From: JAZDGX01 sp964482205
GTDB taxonomy: Bacteria; Eisenbacteria; RBG-16-71-46; CAIMUX01; WJJG01
Assembly (NCBI GenBank): GCA_964482205.1
Contig: CAYZWI010000002.1
Location: forward strand, 296,338-360,337
Length of the DNA: 64,000 bases
Reading direction: 5' to 3'
In this document: in pieces, positions 8,947 through 18,443 of the stretch
How positions within the stretch are numbered: position 1 is the first letter of the stretch
How the letters are laid out: each line of letters begins with the position of its first letter
The notes under the pieces: generated by a model
Database searches by the model: none
Seen by the model: the letters and a program-made list of their open reading frames with translations, nothing else
What the model was told of the DNA's origin: nothing
Position numbers and translations under genes: made by a program

Positions 8947-11184
8947 ATGACCGAAGAAACCGTCACGGTCGAACAGACCGTCGAGGAACGGGATCGCGAG
9001 TGGTTGGAGAAGGTCTACAAAGGCGACGGGCCGCGCCAGCTCACCGCCCGCGCGGTGATCGCGGGCATGCTGTTCGGCGGCCTGATGTCCGTCTCCAATC
9101 TGTATGTCGGACTGAAATCGGGCTGGGGGCTGGGGGTCGACATCGCCGCGGTCATCGTGATCTTCGCGGTCTTCAAGGGCTTGAAGAGCGCGCGGCTCAT
9201 CAAGGCCGAGTTCGGCATGATGGAGAGCACCATCATGATGACCGTGGCGGTCGCGGCGAGCTGGATCTCGTCGGCGGGCCTGGTCTCCGCCGTGCCCGCA
9301 CTGACGATGCTCACCGGAAAGACCTTCGTCTGGTGGCAGCTCATGATCTTCATCGGCGTGATCCTGTACTTGGGTCTCTTCATGGCCATACCGCTCAAGC
9401 GCCAGATGATCCAGGTCGACAGGCTGCGCTTCCCGGCGAACATCCCGACCGGCGAGACCTTGAAGGCGATGTATTCGCACGGCGGCGAGGCGATGAAGAA
9501 GGCGAAGTCGCTGGGACTCGCCGGGGCGGCGGGCATTCTCATCGCCTTCCTGCGCGACGGTCCGCCGAAGCTCATCCCCGGTCTCTTCAACCTGCCCTTC
9601 TCCATCAGCCGGATTCCGCTGAGCAACTTGACGCTCAGCCTCGAGCCGAGCTTGATCTTCATCAGCATCGGCGCGCTCTTCGGCATCAAGGTGGGCTTCA
9701 GCATGCTCGCCGGCTTGCTGCTGAACTACGCGGTGCTCGCTCCCGGCCTGATCGAAGACAAAGTGATCGCGCACGCTGTTCCGCAGGTGACCGCGCAAGC
9801 GATCGCGCAGACGCCCATTCGCATCGACGCGGGATCCAGCCTCGCCTTCGTTCTGGAAGAGGCCACGACCTCGCCGATGCTCGCGCACGGCAGCAGCAAG
9901 CAGACTCTGCGGTACACCTGGAGCGAGCCCGTCGCCTACGCGAGCATCGCGGACCTCAAGAAGGACCTGAACGCCCCCGCCTTGCGCGACGGCAGCCGCA
10001 ATCCCCTCTACGGTTCGATGACGGTGCGCGACACGCTCAACAAATCGCTGGGCGCGAATGTGCTCTACGCCCAGGCTGGGAAGGCGAAGAGCTGGGAAGC
10101 GAAGTTGAGCCTGGCCGAAGGACAGAACCCCGCGCTGCTCTCCTCGCTCGGTTTCAAGGAAGGCGCGGCCAACCAGCCGGCCTTGGGCGGGTTCCGCAAC
10201 ATCAGCGCCTGGTCGCTATGGCCGGGAGCGACCGTGCTCGTGGTCGGCGGCCTGCTCGCGCTCGCGTTTCAATGGCGCACGCTGGGCAAGACCTTTGGCA
10301 GCATCTTCAGCGGATTGAAGCGCAAAGGGGCGGATCACAAGAAGGGGCCGCTCGACGACATCGAAGTCCCGATGACCTGGTTCCTGCCGGGTGTCGCGGT
10401 GACCGGATTGCTGGCGACGATCATGCTCATGTGGATGTTTGGGATCCATTGGTACATGGGCATCATCGCGGTCGTGCTGACCTTCTTCCTCGCGGCGGTG
10501 GCGGCGCGCGCGGGCGCGGAGATTGGAATCAACCCGATCGGCGCGCTCGGCAAGGTGACCCAGCTCACCTACGGCGTGATCGCGCCCGGAAATGTGACCG
10601 CGAACCTGATGACCGCCGGCGTGACGGCGGGCGCGGCGGCGAGCTGCAGCGACACGGTCGGCAACTTGAAGGTCGGCCACATGGTCGGCGCCAATCCGCG
10701 CAAGCAATTCGTCGCCCAGCTCTTCGGCGTGCTCGCCGGCGCGGTGCTGGCCGTGCCCGCGTACTTCATCCTCGTGCCCGACGCGAATACGCTCGGCGGG
10801 GAGAAGTTCCCCGCCCCTTCGGCGCTCGTCTGGCGGGGCGTCGCGCAAGTGCTCTCGCAAGGGCTGCGCACGCTGCCTCCGAGCGCGATCGTCGCGATCG
10901 GGGTCGCCTTCGCGCTGGGCGTGCTGATCGTGATCGTCGATCGCGTCTTCCCGAAGGCGCGTCCCTATACGCCTTCGCCCGCCGCCCTGGGAATCGCGCT
11001 CACGATTCCCGCCTACACGAGCTTCTCGATGTTCCTCGGCGCATTGGTGGTCTGGATTCTCGGCAAGAAGGCGCCCAAGTGGAACGACATGCACACGATC
11101 CCGATCGCCTCGGGGTGCATCGCCGGCGAGAGCATCATGGGGGTCGTGATCGCGGCGCTCATGGCCGCGGGGATCATGAAATAG
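8947..11184 (+). CDS. OPT/YSL-family oligopeptide transporter
   Basis: The 745-residue integral membrane protein belongs to the OPT family (proton-coupled import of oligopeptides or metal-chelate complexes). It starts at an ATG behind AAAGAGGGG. About fifteen hydrophobic segments are visible. Recognisable family stretches are KAEFGMMESTIMMTVAVAASW near residue 80-100, RLRFPANIPTGE, and EIGINPIGALGKVTQLTYG near 520. Residues about 280-420 form a long hydrophilic insert between TM segments, probably extracytoplasmic, which is common in bacterial OPTs. It fits with the secreted peptidases and POT carriers in the window. A GC-rich hairpin follows. Confidence 0.92.
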   Translation: MTEETVTVEQTVEERDREWLEKVYKGDGPRQLTARAVIAGMLFGGLMSVSNLYVGLKSGWGLGVDIAAVIVIFAVFKGLKSARLIKAEFGMMESTIMMTVAVAASWISSAGLVSAVPALTMLTGKTFVWWQLMIFIGVILYLGLFMAIPLKRQMIQVDRLRFPANIPTGETLKAMYSHGGEAMKKAKSLGLAGAAGILIAFLRDGPPKLIPGLFNLPFSISRIPLSNLTLSLEPSLIFISIGALFGIKVGFSMLAGLLLNYAVLAPGLIEDKVIAHAVPQVTAQAIAQTPIRIDAGSSLAFVLEEATTSPMLAHGSSKQTLRYTWSEPVAYASIADLKKDLNAPALRDGSRNPLYGSMTVRDTLNKSLGANVLYAQAGKAKSWEAKLSLAEGQNPALLSSLGFKEGAANQPALGGFRNISAWSLWPGATVLVVGGLLALAFQWRTLGKTFGSIFSGLKRKGADHKKGPLDDIEVPMTWFLPGVAVTGLLATIMLMWMFGIHWYMGIIAVVLTFFLAAVAARAGAEIGINPIGALGKVTQLTYGVIAPGNVTANLMTAGVTAGAAASCSDTVGNLKVGHMVGANPRKQFVAQLFGVLAGAVLAVPAYFILVPDANTLGGEKFPAPSALVWRGVAQVLSQGLRTLPPSAIVAIGVAFALGVLIVIVDRVFPKARPYTPSPAALGIALTIPAYTSFSMFLGALVVWILGKKAPKWNDMHTIPIASGCIAGESIMGVVIAALMAAGIMK

Positions 11185-11588
11185 CAGCGCCGCGGCAAGC
11201 GCGCGACGCGTGTGTTGAGAGTGCGCGCGGAAGCGCGAAAAATCGCAGGCAGCGAACGCGGGGGCGTTGAACAGCGCTCCCGCGTTCCTGCATCGCTCGC
11301 GAGCGCGCCGGCGTCGAAGACCACGCGCCGGCCGCCGGACCTCGACCCACAACCGGAACTTGACGGCGATTCCCATCGGCCCCACTCTCGCCCCGCAAGT
11401 GGACGACCATGGGCGGGTCCGCCGGCAACCGTGAAACGGGAAAGCCCAGGTGTGGCATTTCCTTTGGCGCTCGTTTCCAAACCAAGCTCGCTTCATCGTT
11501 CGGCCGGATCCATTCGAATGGAGATCGGGAATCCGTGGCCGCGCCTTCGCAGGCGCGAAAGCCCATCTCGGCGCTGGAGGATGCGGAC
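11185..11588 (+). other. Intergenic region before the TonB-dependent receptor
   Basis: No gene is visible on either strand. The stretch holds the OPT terminator hairpin (11254-11287) and presumably the promoter of the receptor gene. I cannot identify promoter hexamers with confidence in this GC-rich sequence. Confidence 0.5.
11254..11287 (+). terminator. Hairpin after the OPT transporter gene
   Basis: The perfect 9-bp inverted repeat GAACGCGGG / CCCGCGTTC (11254-11262 and 11279-11287) lies about 70 bp after the stop. It has no U-tract, so rho-independent function is only probable. Confidence 0.5.
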
Positions 11589-14525
11589 ATGAAACGCTCG
11601 TTCCTCTCGTGGGCGTGGATTTGCCTGGCCTTGTTCGTGGCGTCCTGGCTCGCCCCTGCGTGGCTCGGCCCCGTCGCCCCCGCGTGGGCGCAGGAAGCGA
11701 CCACCGGCTCCATCGTCGGAACCGTCGTGGACCCCGAAGGCTTGCCGCTTCCGGGCGCTACGGTCACCCTGACTTCCGAGCAGGGGGCGCGAACGGAGAA
11801 GACCGACGCGCAAGGCGAATTCCGATTCCTCTATCTCGTCCCCGGCCTCTACGACCTCACGGCATCGCTGCCCGGATACATCACCGCGGAGAGCCAAGGC
11901 ATCGAAGTGCGCCTGCTCGCGCGGATCAGCATCGAGGCGATGCTCACTCCCGGAGCTTCGGAGACGATCGAGGTCGTGGGAGCCGCGCCGATCCTCGATC
12001 TGTCCTCTTCGACGACGGGCGCCTCGGTGAGCTCCGCGCTGATGTCGCGCGTGCCCATCGACCGCACCTTCGCGGGAGCGCTGGCGATGGCGCCGGCGGT
12101 CGTCGACGGCGGCATCGACCAGTCCAATCCCTCGATCGCGGGATCGAGCGGACTCGAAAACACCTACATGGTCGATGGAATGAGCATCGGCAACACCGGC
12201 TATGGCAGCGCCGGCTCGTACTCGATCGTGTACGGATCGCTGGGAACGGGCGTCAACTACGACTACTTGGAAGAAGTGCAGGTGAAGACGGGCGGATTCG
12301 AGCCCGAATACGGAGAGGCGCTCGGCGGCTTCGTCAACATGGTCACGAAGTCCGGCACGAACGAGTTCCAGGGAAGCGTCTTCACCTACCAGCAGTACAA
12401 GGAGCTCGAGCCCGAGCGCCAGACCCTCGAAGACTGGCTCGTCTCCTCGCAACCGGATGGGTACTCGAGCTACGACATCGGATTCGAAGCGGGCGGTCCG
12501 ATCGTGAAGGACAAGGCCTTCTGGTTCGCAGCCTTCGATCCCACCTTCACCACCGTCACGCGCCGCACGGCGGATCTGGTCGCGCAGGCGGAGGGTTTCG
12601 ACCACACCCTGGAGCGCAAGCGGACGATCTACAACTACGCCGCGAATCTGAAATGGAATCCGCATCCGCGGCACATGCTCTCGCTGTCGGCCTTCGGCGA
12701 TCCTTCGATCGGCGAGAACGGGCCGCACCGCGCCGAGGCCGTCGCCGTCGCCGACCCGCGCACCAAGTACTCGGAGCTCAACTTCGGCGGGCACAATGTC
12801 GTCGGTCACTGGAACGGGCAGATTTCGCCGAACTGGTTCTTCGAGGGAACGGTCGCGTATCACCAGGACACCTTCGAGGAAGATCCCGCCTTGGATGAGC
12901 CGCAGGGCCTCGACTATCGCGGAGATGTGCCCAAGCGCTACGGCGGAGTCGGATTCTTCGAGGACAACACCTCCACGAACGCCCAGTATCAATTGAAGTT
13001 CTCGAACTTCCTCGAGGCCGCCGGCGAGCATCACATCCGCTATGGAGTGAACTACCAGGACATCGGCTACGACGCGACGACCAACTACACGGGCAGGCCG
13101 GGCGTCCCGATCGATCTGGGCGACGGGCAGACGGTAACTTCCTCGAGCGGCTATGTCTGGATCATCAATCCCGGCTCCTCGGTCCTGGAAGCCTGGGGCC
13201 TGCGCAGCGGCGACCTGGCCGCCGAGACCGAGGCGCATTACACGGCTGCCTTCCTCTCGGACACCTGGAGCCCGAGCGCGCATCTGAGCATCATGGCCGG
13301 GCTGCGCTACGAGCAGGAGAAGCTGATGGGCAACGCGTCGAGCTTCACCTGGAAGAACAACTGGTCCCCCCGCTTGCACCTCACCGTCGATCCCCTCCAG
13401 GACAACCGCACGAAGATCTTCGCCGCCTACGGGCGCTACTTCGGTAAAGTCCCGAACGACCTGGCGGTGCGCGCCATGTCGCGAGAGATCAGCTATGTGG
13501 TGCTCTACGATCTGGCCCTGCTCGACAATTACGATCCCGAGTCGGGCGAAGCTCCCGATCTGCGGCCCGAAGCGCAGGTGGAAGACGGCGTCTCTGTCTT
13601 CGGCAGCGAGCCGACGCGCATCGATCCCGATTCCAAGCTGAGCTATGTGGATGAAATCGTCGTCGGCGCGGAGCGGGAAGTGATTCCGTTCGTCAGCGTG
13701 GGCCTGTCGTACATGCATCGCGAGCTCGGCCGCACGCTCGAAGATGTGCAGCTGCAGCCCTACTCCGCGATTCTGAACGGCGAGACCGATTTCGGCGAGT
13801 ATGTGATCATGAATCCCGGGCCGCTCCTCTTTCCGCAGCCGCAGCGCGATTACGACGCCGTCACCTTGAAGGTTGAGAAGCGCTTCCACGACGACTGGCA
13901 GCTGCTCGCCTCCTACACCTGGTCGCGTTTGTGGGGCAACTACGAGGGGTATTTCCGGCGCGACAACGGGCAGAGCGATCCCTTCATCACTTCCGCGTTC
14001 GACTTCCCCTATGGCCTCGATCCCGAAGTGTGGGGCTACAACAGCGAGAACGGGCACCTGCCGAACCACCGCCCGCATGTCTTCGGCGCCTACGGGTCGC
14101 ATCGCCTGCCCAACGGACTGGACATCGGGCTCAGCGTGAAGATCCAAAGCGGCACGCCGGTGACGAAGCTCGGATACAACTCCGTCTACCAGATGGAATC
14201 GGAGATCTTGCTCGAGCCGCGGGGAGAGAGCGGCACAACGCCGACGACCACCGATGTGGGGCTGCACCTCGAATATCCGATCCGCCTGCCCGGGAATGCC
14301 TTCGGCCTGGGCATCGAAGCGGTCGAAGTGGGATTCGATGTCTTCAACCTTCTCAATCAGCAGAAGAAGGTTTCTGTGGACGATCTCTTCGAAGTGGGCG
14401 GTTCCGTTCAAGGAGAGCCGTACGATGCGGCGCCTTGTCCCGAGTGCGCGAATCCCGATTTCGGAAAGGCCTGGGCCTTTCAAGCGCCGAGGCAGTTCGT
14501 GTTCGCGTTGAAGGCCCGGTTCTAG
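11589..14525 (+). CDS. TonB-dependent outer-membrane receptor with CarboxypepD-reg-like N-terminus
   Basis: The 978-residue protein starts at an ATG with GGAGG eight bases upstream. It has a long signal peptide ending near APAWAQ. Residues about 38-115 form a carboxypeptidase-regulatory-like beta-sandwich (GSIVGTVVDPEGLPLPGATV, YDLTASLPGYI). A TonB-box/plug region follows (ETIEVVGAAPILD, then ENTYMVDGMSIGNTG, and FEPEYGEALGGFVNMVTKSG, a plug hallmark), and then a long barrel ending in KARF with a terminal Phe, typical of outer-membrane barrels. The ligand is not predictable. The stop is 6 bp from the convergent end of the exbD-exbD-exbB-tonB operon, which is the likely energy source. Confidence 0.92.
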   Translation: MKRSFLSWAWICLALFVASWLAPAWLGPVAPAWAQEATTGSIVGTVVDPEGLPLPGATVTLTSEQGARTEKTDAQGEFRFLYLVPGLYDLTASLPGYITAESQGIEVRLLARISIEAMLTPGASETIEVVGAAPILDLSSSTTGASVSSALMSRVPIDRTFAGALAMAPAVVDGGIDQSNPSIAGSSGLENTYMVDGMSIGNTGYGSAGSYSIVYGSLGTGVNYDYLEEVQVKTGGFEPEYGEALGGFVNMVTKSGTNEFQGSVFTYQQYKELEPERQTLEDWLVSSQPDGYSSYDIGFEAGGPIVKDKAFWFAAFDPTFTTVTRRTADLVAQAEGFDHTLERKRTIYNYAANLKWNPHPRHMLSLSAFGDPSIGENGPHRAEAVAVADPRTKYSELNFGGHNVVGHWNGQISPNWFFEGTVAYHQDTFEEDPALDEPQGLDYRGDVPKRYGGVGFFEDNTSTNAQYQLKFSNFLEAAGEHHIRYGVNYQDIGYDATTNYTGRPGVPIDLGDGQTVTSSSGYVWIINPGSSVLEAWGLRSGDLAAETEAHYTAAFLSDTWSPSAHLSIMAGLRYEQEKLMGNASSFTWKNNWSPRLHLTVDPLQDNRTKIFAAYGRYFGKVPNDLAVRAMSREISYVVLYDLALLDNYDPESGEAPDLRPEAQVEDGVSVFGSEPTRIDPDSKLSYVDEIVVGAEREVIPFVSVGLSYMHRELGRTLEDVQLQPYSAILNGETDFGEYVIMNPGPLLFPQPQRDYDAVTLKVEKRFHDDWQLLASYTWSRLWGNYEGYFRRDNGQSDPFITSAFDFPYGLDPEVWGYNSENGHLPNHRPHVFGAYGSHRLPNGLDIGLSVKIQSGTPVTKLGYNSVYQMESEILLEPRGESGTTPTTTDVGLHLEYPIRLPGNAFGLGIEAVEVGFDVFNLLNQQKKVSVDDLFEVGGSVQGEPYDAAPCPECANPDFGKAWAFQAPRQFVFALKARF

Positions 14526-14531
14526 CGCGGA

Positions 14532-15032
14532 TTATTCGTAGAGCTCGTCGCGAGACAGCGGAGATGCCCGCAGATACGAGGCGCTCGCCTCCCCGGGCAC
14601 GAAGCCGATCAAGGTTGCGCCCGCATCGCGGCAGCGATCCATCAGTGCAATCACGGCTTCGTACGCGACCTTCGCATCCGCGTCGAGGAAGACGACCCCG
14701 GCCGGATGGGTCGCGCGGCCCGCTTGCCCAGCATCACTGCCTGGCTGCGGCATCCACGCTTCCTTCAAGCGGCCGGCCAGCAGCTCGGACGCCACTTCCA
14801 CGCCGTTCACTCGAATGCCGCCATCCTCGCTCAAATGAACGACGACTTGCCGGGCGGCTTCTTCGGGCGCAAGCGGCGTATCCGCCAGCGATGGAAGGCG
14901 CGAAGGCATGGCCCGGGTGAGCACCGGCGCCACCATGATGAAGATGACGAGCAGCACGAGGAGCACATCGATCAACGGGGTGACATTGATCCCCGCCCTG
15001 CTCGATCCCAAGCCTCCGATTCTCATCGCCAT
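14532..15032 (-). CDS. exbD: ExbD/TolR-type biopolymer transport protein (second copy)
   Basis: The 166-residue protein is part of the proton-driven motor that energises TonB. The ATG at 15032 has GGAG upstream. The N-terminal signature is NVTPLIDVLLVLLVIFIM, with the proton-carrying Asp22 at the start of the single TM helix, followed by a periplasmic TolR-like domain with the typical conserved VVFLDADAKVAYEAVIALMD. It is the last gene of the tonB-exbB-exbD-exbD cluster, 103 bp after the first exbD. Two divergent ExbD copies per cluster suggest a heteromeric motor, which is inference. Confidence 0.92.
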   Translation of the reverse strand: MAMRIGGLGSSRAGINVTPLIDVLLVLLVIFIMVAPVLTRAMPSRLPSLADTPLAPEEAARQVVVHLSEDGGIRVNGVEVASELLAGRLKEAWMPQPGSDAGQAGRATHPAGVVFLDADAKVAYEAVIALMDRCRDAGATLIGFVPGEASASYLRASPLSRDELYE

Positions 15033-15135
15033 GACGACTCCTTCCATGGGCAGGCGTTCGACTCGAGGCGTGCCTTCGAAGCGCCGGTGAGGTGTTCGGG
15101 CGCCGCGGGTTTTCCGGCGCGGGCCAGCAGCCTCG

Positions 15136-15597
<462 letters not shown>

Positions 15598-16290
15598 GAA
15601 TCGCTTCTCGATCTCTTGATGAAGTGGTCGACGAGCTCGCTGACCGCGTTGCTCATCTCGTTCTGCACGCGGCCGAGCCGCCCGAGGAGATGGTTGAATC
15701 CCCACACGGCGGGCAGCGCGACGAGAATGCCCGCGGCGGTGTTGACCAGCGCTTCCGCGATCCCGCTCGACACCGCCCCGATTCCTCCGGAGCCGGTCGC
15801 CGCCATGCCGAAGAAGCTGTTCATGATTCCGACGACGGTTCCGAAGAGCCCGACGAAGGGCGCGGTCGAAGCGATCGAGGCGAGCCCCGCCATGCCGCGG
15901 CGCAAATCCTGCGCCGCGAGTACCGCCTCCCGCTCGGCCGCCGTGCGGATGGTCTGCTCGCATCCATCGACCGGGCGGCCGTTGCCTTGCCAGGGAAGCG
16001 CATCCCGGATCGCGGCGGCGTAGATGCGCGCGATCGGGCTCCGCGGATGGCGCTCGGCTTCGGCCAGCAACTCGGCGAAGCGATCGTTCGCCACCAACGA
16101 TGAAGCCGTCTTGCGAAACGCGCGCGACTGCCGGTGCGCGCGATGAAACGCGAGCCAGCGCTCGAGAATCGTGCCGGTCGAATAAATCGACATCAGCAAG
16201 AGAAAGATCAGGACCAGATGCCCGACCGTTCCCATCGAGTTCCAGACTTCGACCGGCCCATATCCTGTCGGCGGCATGATTGCGGCTCTC

Positions 16291-17169
16291 CTAGTTGAGT
16301 TTGAAATCGACCGTCAATTCGAAATAGACATCCACCGGCGTGCCGTTGCGCCGCCCGGGCAGAAACCGCCAGCGACGCAGGGCCTCGATGGCAGCCTCGG
16401 TGCAGCCCAGACGCAACTCCTGCAGCACGCGAACCTCTCCGACGGATCCATCGCGACGAATGACCGCCTCCAAGCGCACGGCTCCTTCCACACGCGCGGC
16501 TCGCGCCGCACTGGGATAGACCGGGTGGAAACGATGAAGCACGATCGGAGAAGAAACCTCTCCTCCGGTTCGCAAGGGACCCTCTTCCCCGCCCGGGCCG
16601 CGCCCACCTCCCACCGCACCGTCTCCCGTCCCACCCACGGCGCCGCCCGCCCTTCCGCTTGCCGTTCCCCGCGGCACTCCGCCCGGCGCGCCATTCACGA
16701 CCCCGGCGGTGAAACCACCGGATGACGCCGCGCCTTCCATTCGCTCCTTGTTGGCACTTCGCTCCCCGGCGCTTTCGATTTCTTCGGGCATCGCCGTCGC
16801 TTCCGAGGCGGGATCCCAAGGGTCGATCGACGCGACGATATGAAACGGGTCGATCAGAGGATCGACAGCCGATGACGGTTGCACATCTTCGCCTGGCGCG
16901 GCGAGGTCCGTCGGCGCCCGCATTTCCTCCCCCGCGTCCTCTCGTTTCGCGGCCGGCTCGGCCTTGACCGGCGGAGGTCCAAGCAGTGCGGGAGGAGCGA
17001 AGCTCAAGAAGCGCGCATCGTCGCCGGGATTGTCTGCGCGTCCCGGCGAGGGTCGGGCGACGAAGACGACGACGGCGAGCGCGCCGGCATGCAAGAGGAA
17101 GGCGAAGGCGAATATCGCCGAGCGCCCGAAGATCCGTCCGCATGTCCGCCATGCTCGATCGCGTCGCAC
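16291..17169 (-). CDS. tonB: TonB-family energy transducer
   Basis: The protein links the ExbBD motor to outer-membrane receptors. I choose the GTG at 17169 because AAAGAGG lies five bases upstream; a GTG at 17253 would extend the frame. The 292-residue product has one N-terminal TM anchor (IFAFAFLLHAGALAVVVFVA), a long Pro/Ala/Glu- and Gly-rich periplasmic spacer (about 40-205), and a C-terminal TonB domain with the YP-type motif HPVYPSAARAARVEGAV and ALRRWRFLPGRRNGTPVDV. It is the first gene of the operon and divergent from the YfiR-family gene. Confidence 0.92.
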   Translation of the reverse strand: MRRDRAWRTCGRIFGRSAIFAFAFLLHAGALAVVVFVARPSPGRADNPGDDARFLSFAPPALLGPPPVKAEPAAKREDAGEEMRAPTDLAAPGEDVQPSSAVDPLIDPFHIVASIDPWDPASEATAMPEEIESAGERSANKERMEGAASSGGFTAGVVNGAPGGVPRGTASGRAGGAVGGTGDGAVGGGRGPGGEEGPLRTGGEVSSPIVLHRFHPVYPSAARAARVEGAVRLEAVIRRDGSVGEVRVLQELRLGCTEAAIEALRRWRFLPGRRNGTPVDVYFELTVDFKLN

Positions 17170-17694
17170 GCGACACCTCTTTCCCGCGAGCGAAGACGCT
17201 GCCTCTTCCGCACGAAGTCGCCCGCCCGGACAGTCCCCCTGCCCGTCGCGCACCCTCCGAGCGCCAGCGCACCCGCCTTCGACCTAGGGACTCCGACGGC
17301 CCGAATTCCACAGGCGCAGGTTCGATGCGAGAACCGGGAATGGCCAGCCGGCTCTCTGGCGGGCAGGCTCCCTGCCCGGCGAGCAACGCCTGGCCGGAAT
17401 TCGCCCCTTCCTCGGTATTTCGGCAAGAGCCAGGCGCTTCCCAAAGAGGCAAGACCCGATCCTGGGCTCATCGTGCGCGCGAGCCGGCAAGGCCCCTTCA
17501 GGGCGGGCGGAGGGAACTTCTTGACGGGACGAAACCTCTCGGCGAGTCTTCCTGGTTGGCCGCCGGTCTGAATCGGATCAAGGAATCGGCGCGGAATGCC
17601 GATAAGAAAGCGGATATCCGCTTCGGGCCTGGGCGGCATTTCCGGCGATGCCGGGCTCGTCCTCGGACACTCGTTGCCCCGGCGGAGGCTCCCG
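17170..17694. other. Divergent intergenic region between tonB and the yfiR-like gene
   Basis: About 525 bp without a convincing gene on either strand. It must hold both promoters. It contains a small hairpin, GGGCAGG-ctc-CCTGCCC (17361-17377), in what would be the tonB leader. I could not identify a Fur box or other operator. Confidence 0.4.
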
Positions 17695-18303
17695 ATGAGA
17701 AGCGGCCATTGGCGGCAGGCGGGCCGGCAGGCGGTCGCTCTATCGCTGTTCGTCGCAGTCTCGCTCCTGCCGTGGTTCTTCGGGGCCCTCCCGTGCCTCG
17801 CCTCCAGCGTGCGCGTAAAATACGAGGAGACCCTCGACGAAGTGCCCGTCACCGAGGCGACCGAGATCGAGATCAAGGCCGCCTTTCTCCTGCGCTTTCC
17901 GGATTTCGTCGATTGGCCCGATTCCCCCGACACTCTGCACATCGGGGTGATCGACGACGATGCCTTGCTCGACATGTTGACGCAGCTGGCGGAGCAGGAG
18001 AATCATCGCGCGGGCGCCACCCAGTTTCTCTCCGTCTTTCCGATCACGGAGCTGAGCGAATTGCGCATGTGCGAGATCGTGGTCATGGGCGACGCGGCCC
18101 CGCCCGTGCCATCCGATCAGGCAGGCACGCTCACGGTCGGCGTCTGGGATGAGCCGCGCGACGGATCGATCATTCGTCTCTTTCGAGAAGGCGACCGCGT
18201 GCGTTTCGACATCAGCCAGGCGCTCGCCAAGCAGGCGGGACTCCGCATCAGCTCGAAGCTCCTGAATCTCAGCCGCCAACAAACTGAGCGATCGCACGGT
18301 TGA
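17695..18303 (+). CDS. YfiR-family (DUF4154) exported protein
   Basis: The ATG at 17695 has GGAGG six bases upstream and begins a signal peptide (AVALSLFVAVSLLPWFFGALPCLASS). The 202-residue protein carries the family pattern: EIKAAFLLRFPDFVDWPD at the start of the mature domain, LHIGVIDDDALLDML, a middle CEIVVMGD, then GVWDEPRDGSIIRLFREGDRVRFDI, ending with residues equivalent to the family's L-x-x-S-S-K-L-L-N-L. Family members are periplasmic and some control diguanylate cyclases, but no cyclase is visible here. It is divergent from tonB and followed by a peptide transporter 140 bp later. Confidence 0.82.
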   Translation: MRSGHWRQAGRQAVALSLFVAVSLLPWFFGALPCLASSVRVKYEETLDEVPVTEATEIEIKAAFLLRFPDFVDWPDSPDTLHIGVIDDDALLDMLTQLAEQENHRAGATQFLSVFPITELSELRMCEIVVMGDAAPPVPSDQAGTLTVGVWDEPRDGSIIRLFREGDRVRFDISQALAKQAGLRISSKLLNLSRQQTERSHG

Positions 18304-18443
18304 GCCTGCGCGGGTGCTCCCCGCTCCTTCCTTCGCCCCGAGACCGATCGTCTCTCTCCACGCGCAATTTTGCTGTCGCCCGCGCTCGCTGAACGGGTAC
18401 AGTCATGGCCACGATTCAGGTCGCAAACAGGCGAGGAGTATTC

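Noticed and set aside
8592..11270. 892-codon plus-strand frame overlapping the OPT gene
   Set aside because: Wrong frame of the transporter gene; Arg-rich, with no hydrophobic segments.
11493..14483. 996-codon minus-strand frame opposite the TonB-dependent receptor
   Set aside because: Antisense shadow; the plus strand has the plug and carboxypeptidase-regulatory motifs.
16291..17253. GTG at 17253 as the tonB start
   Set aside because: It lies directly on GGAG with no spacing and adds 28 polar residues before the TM anchor. The GTG at 17169 has AAAGAGG at correct spacing.
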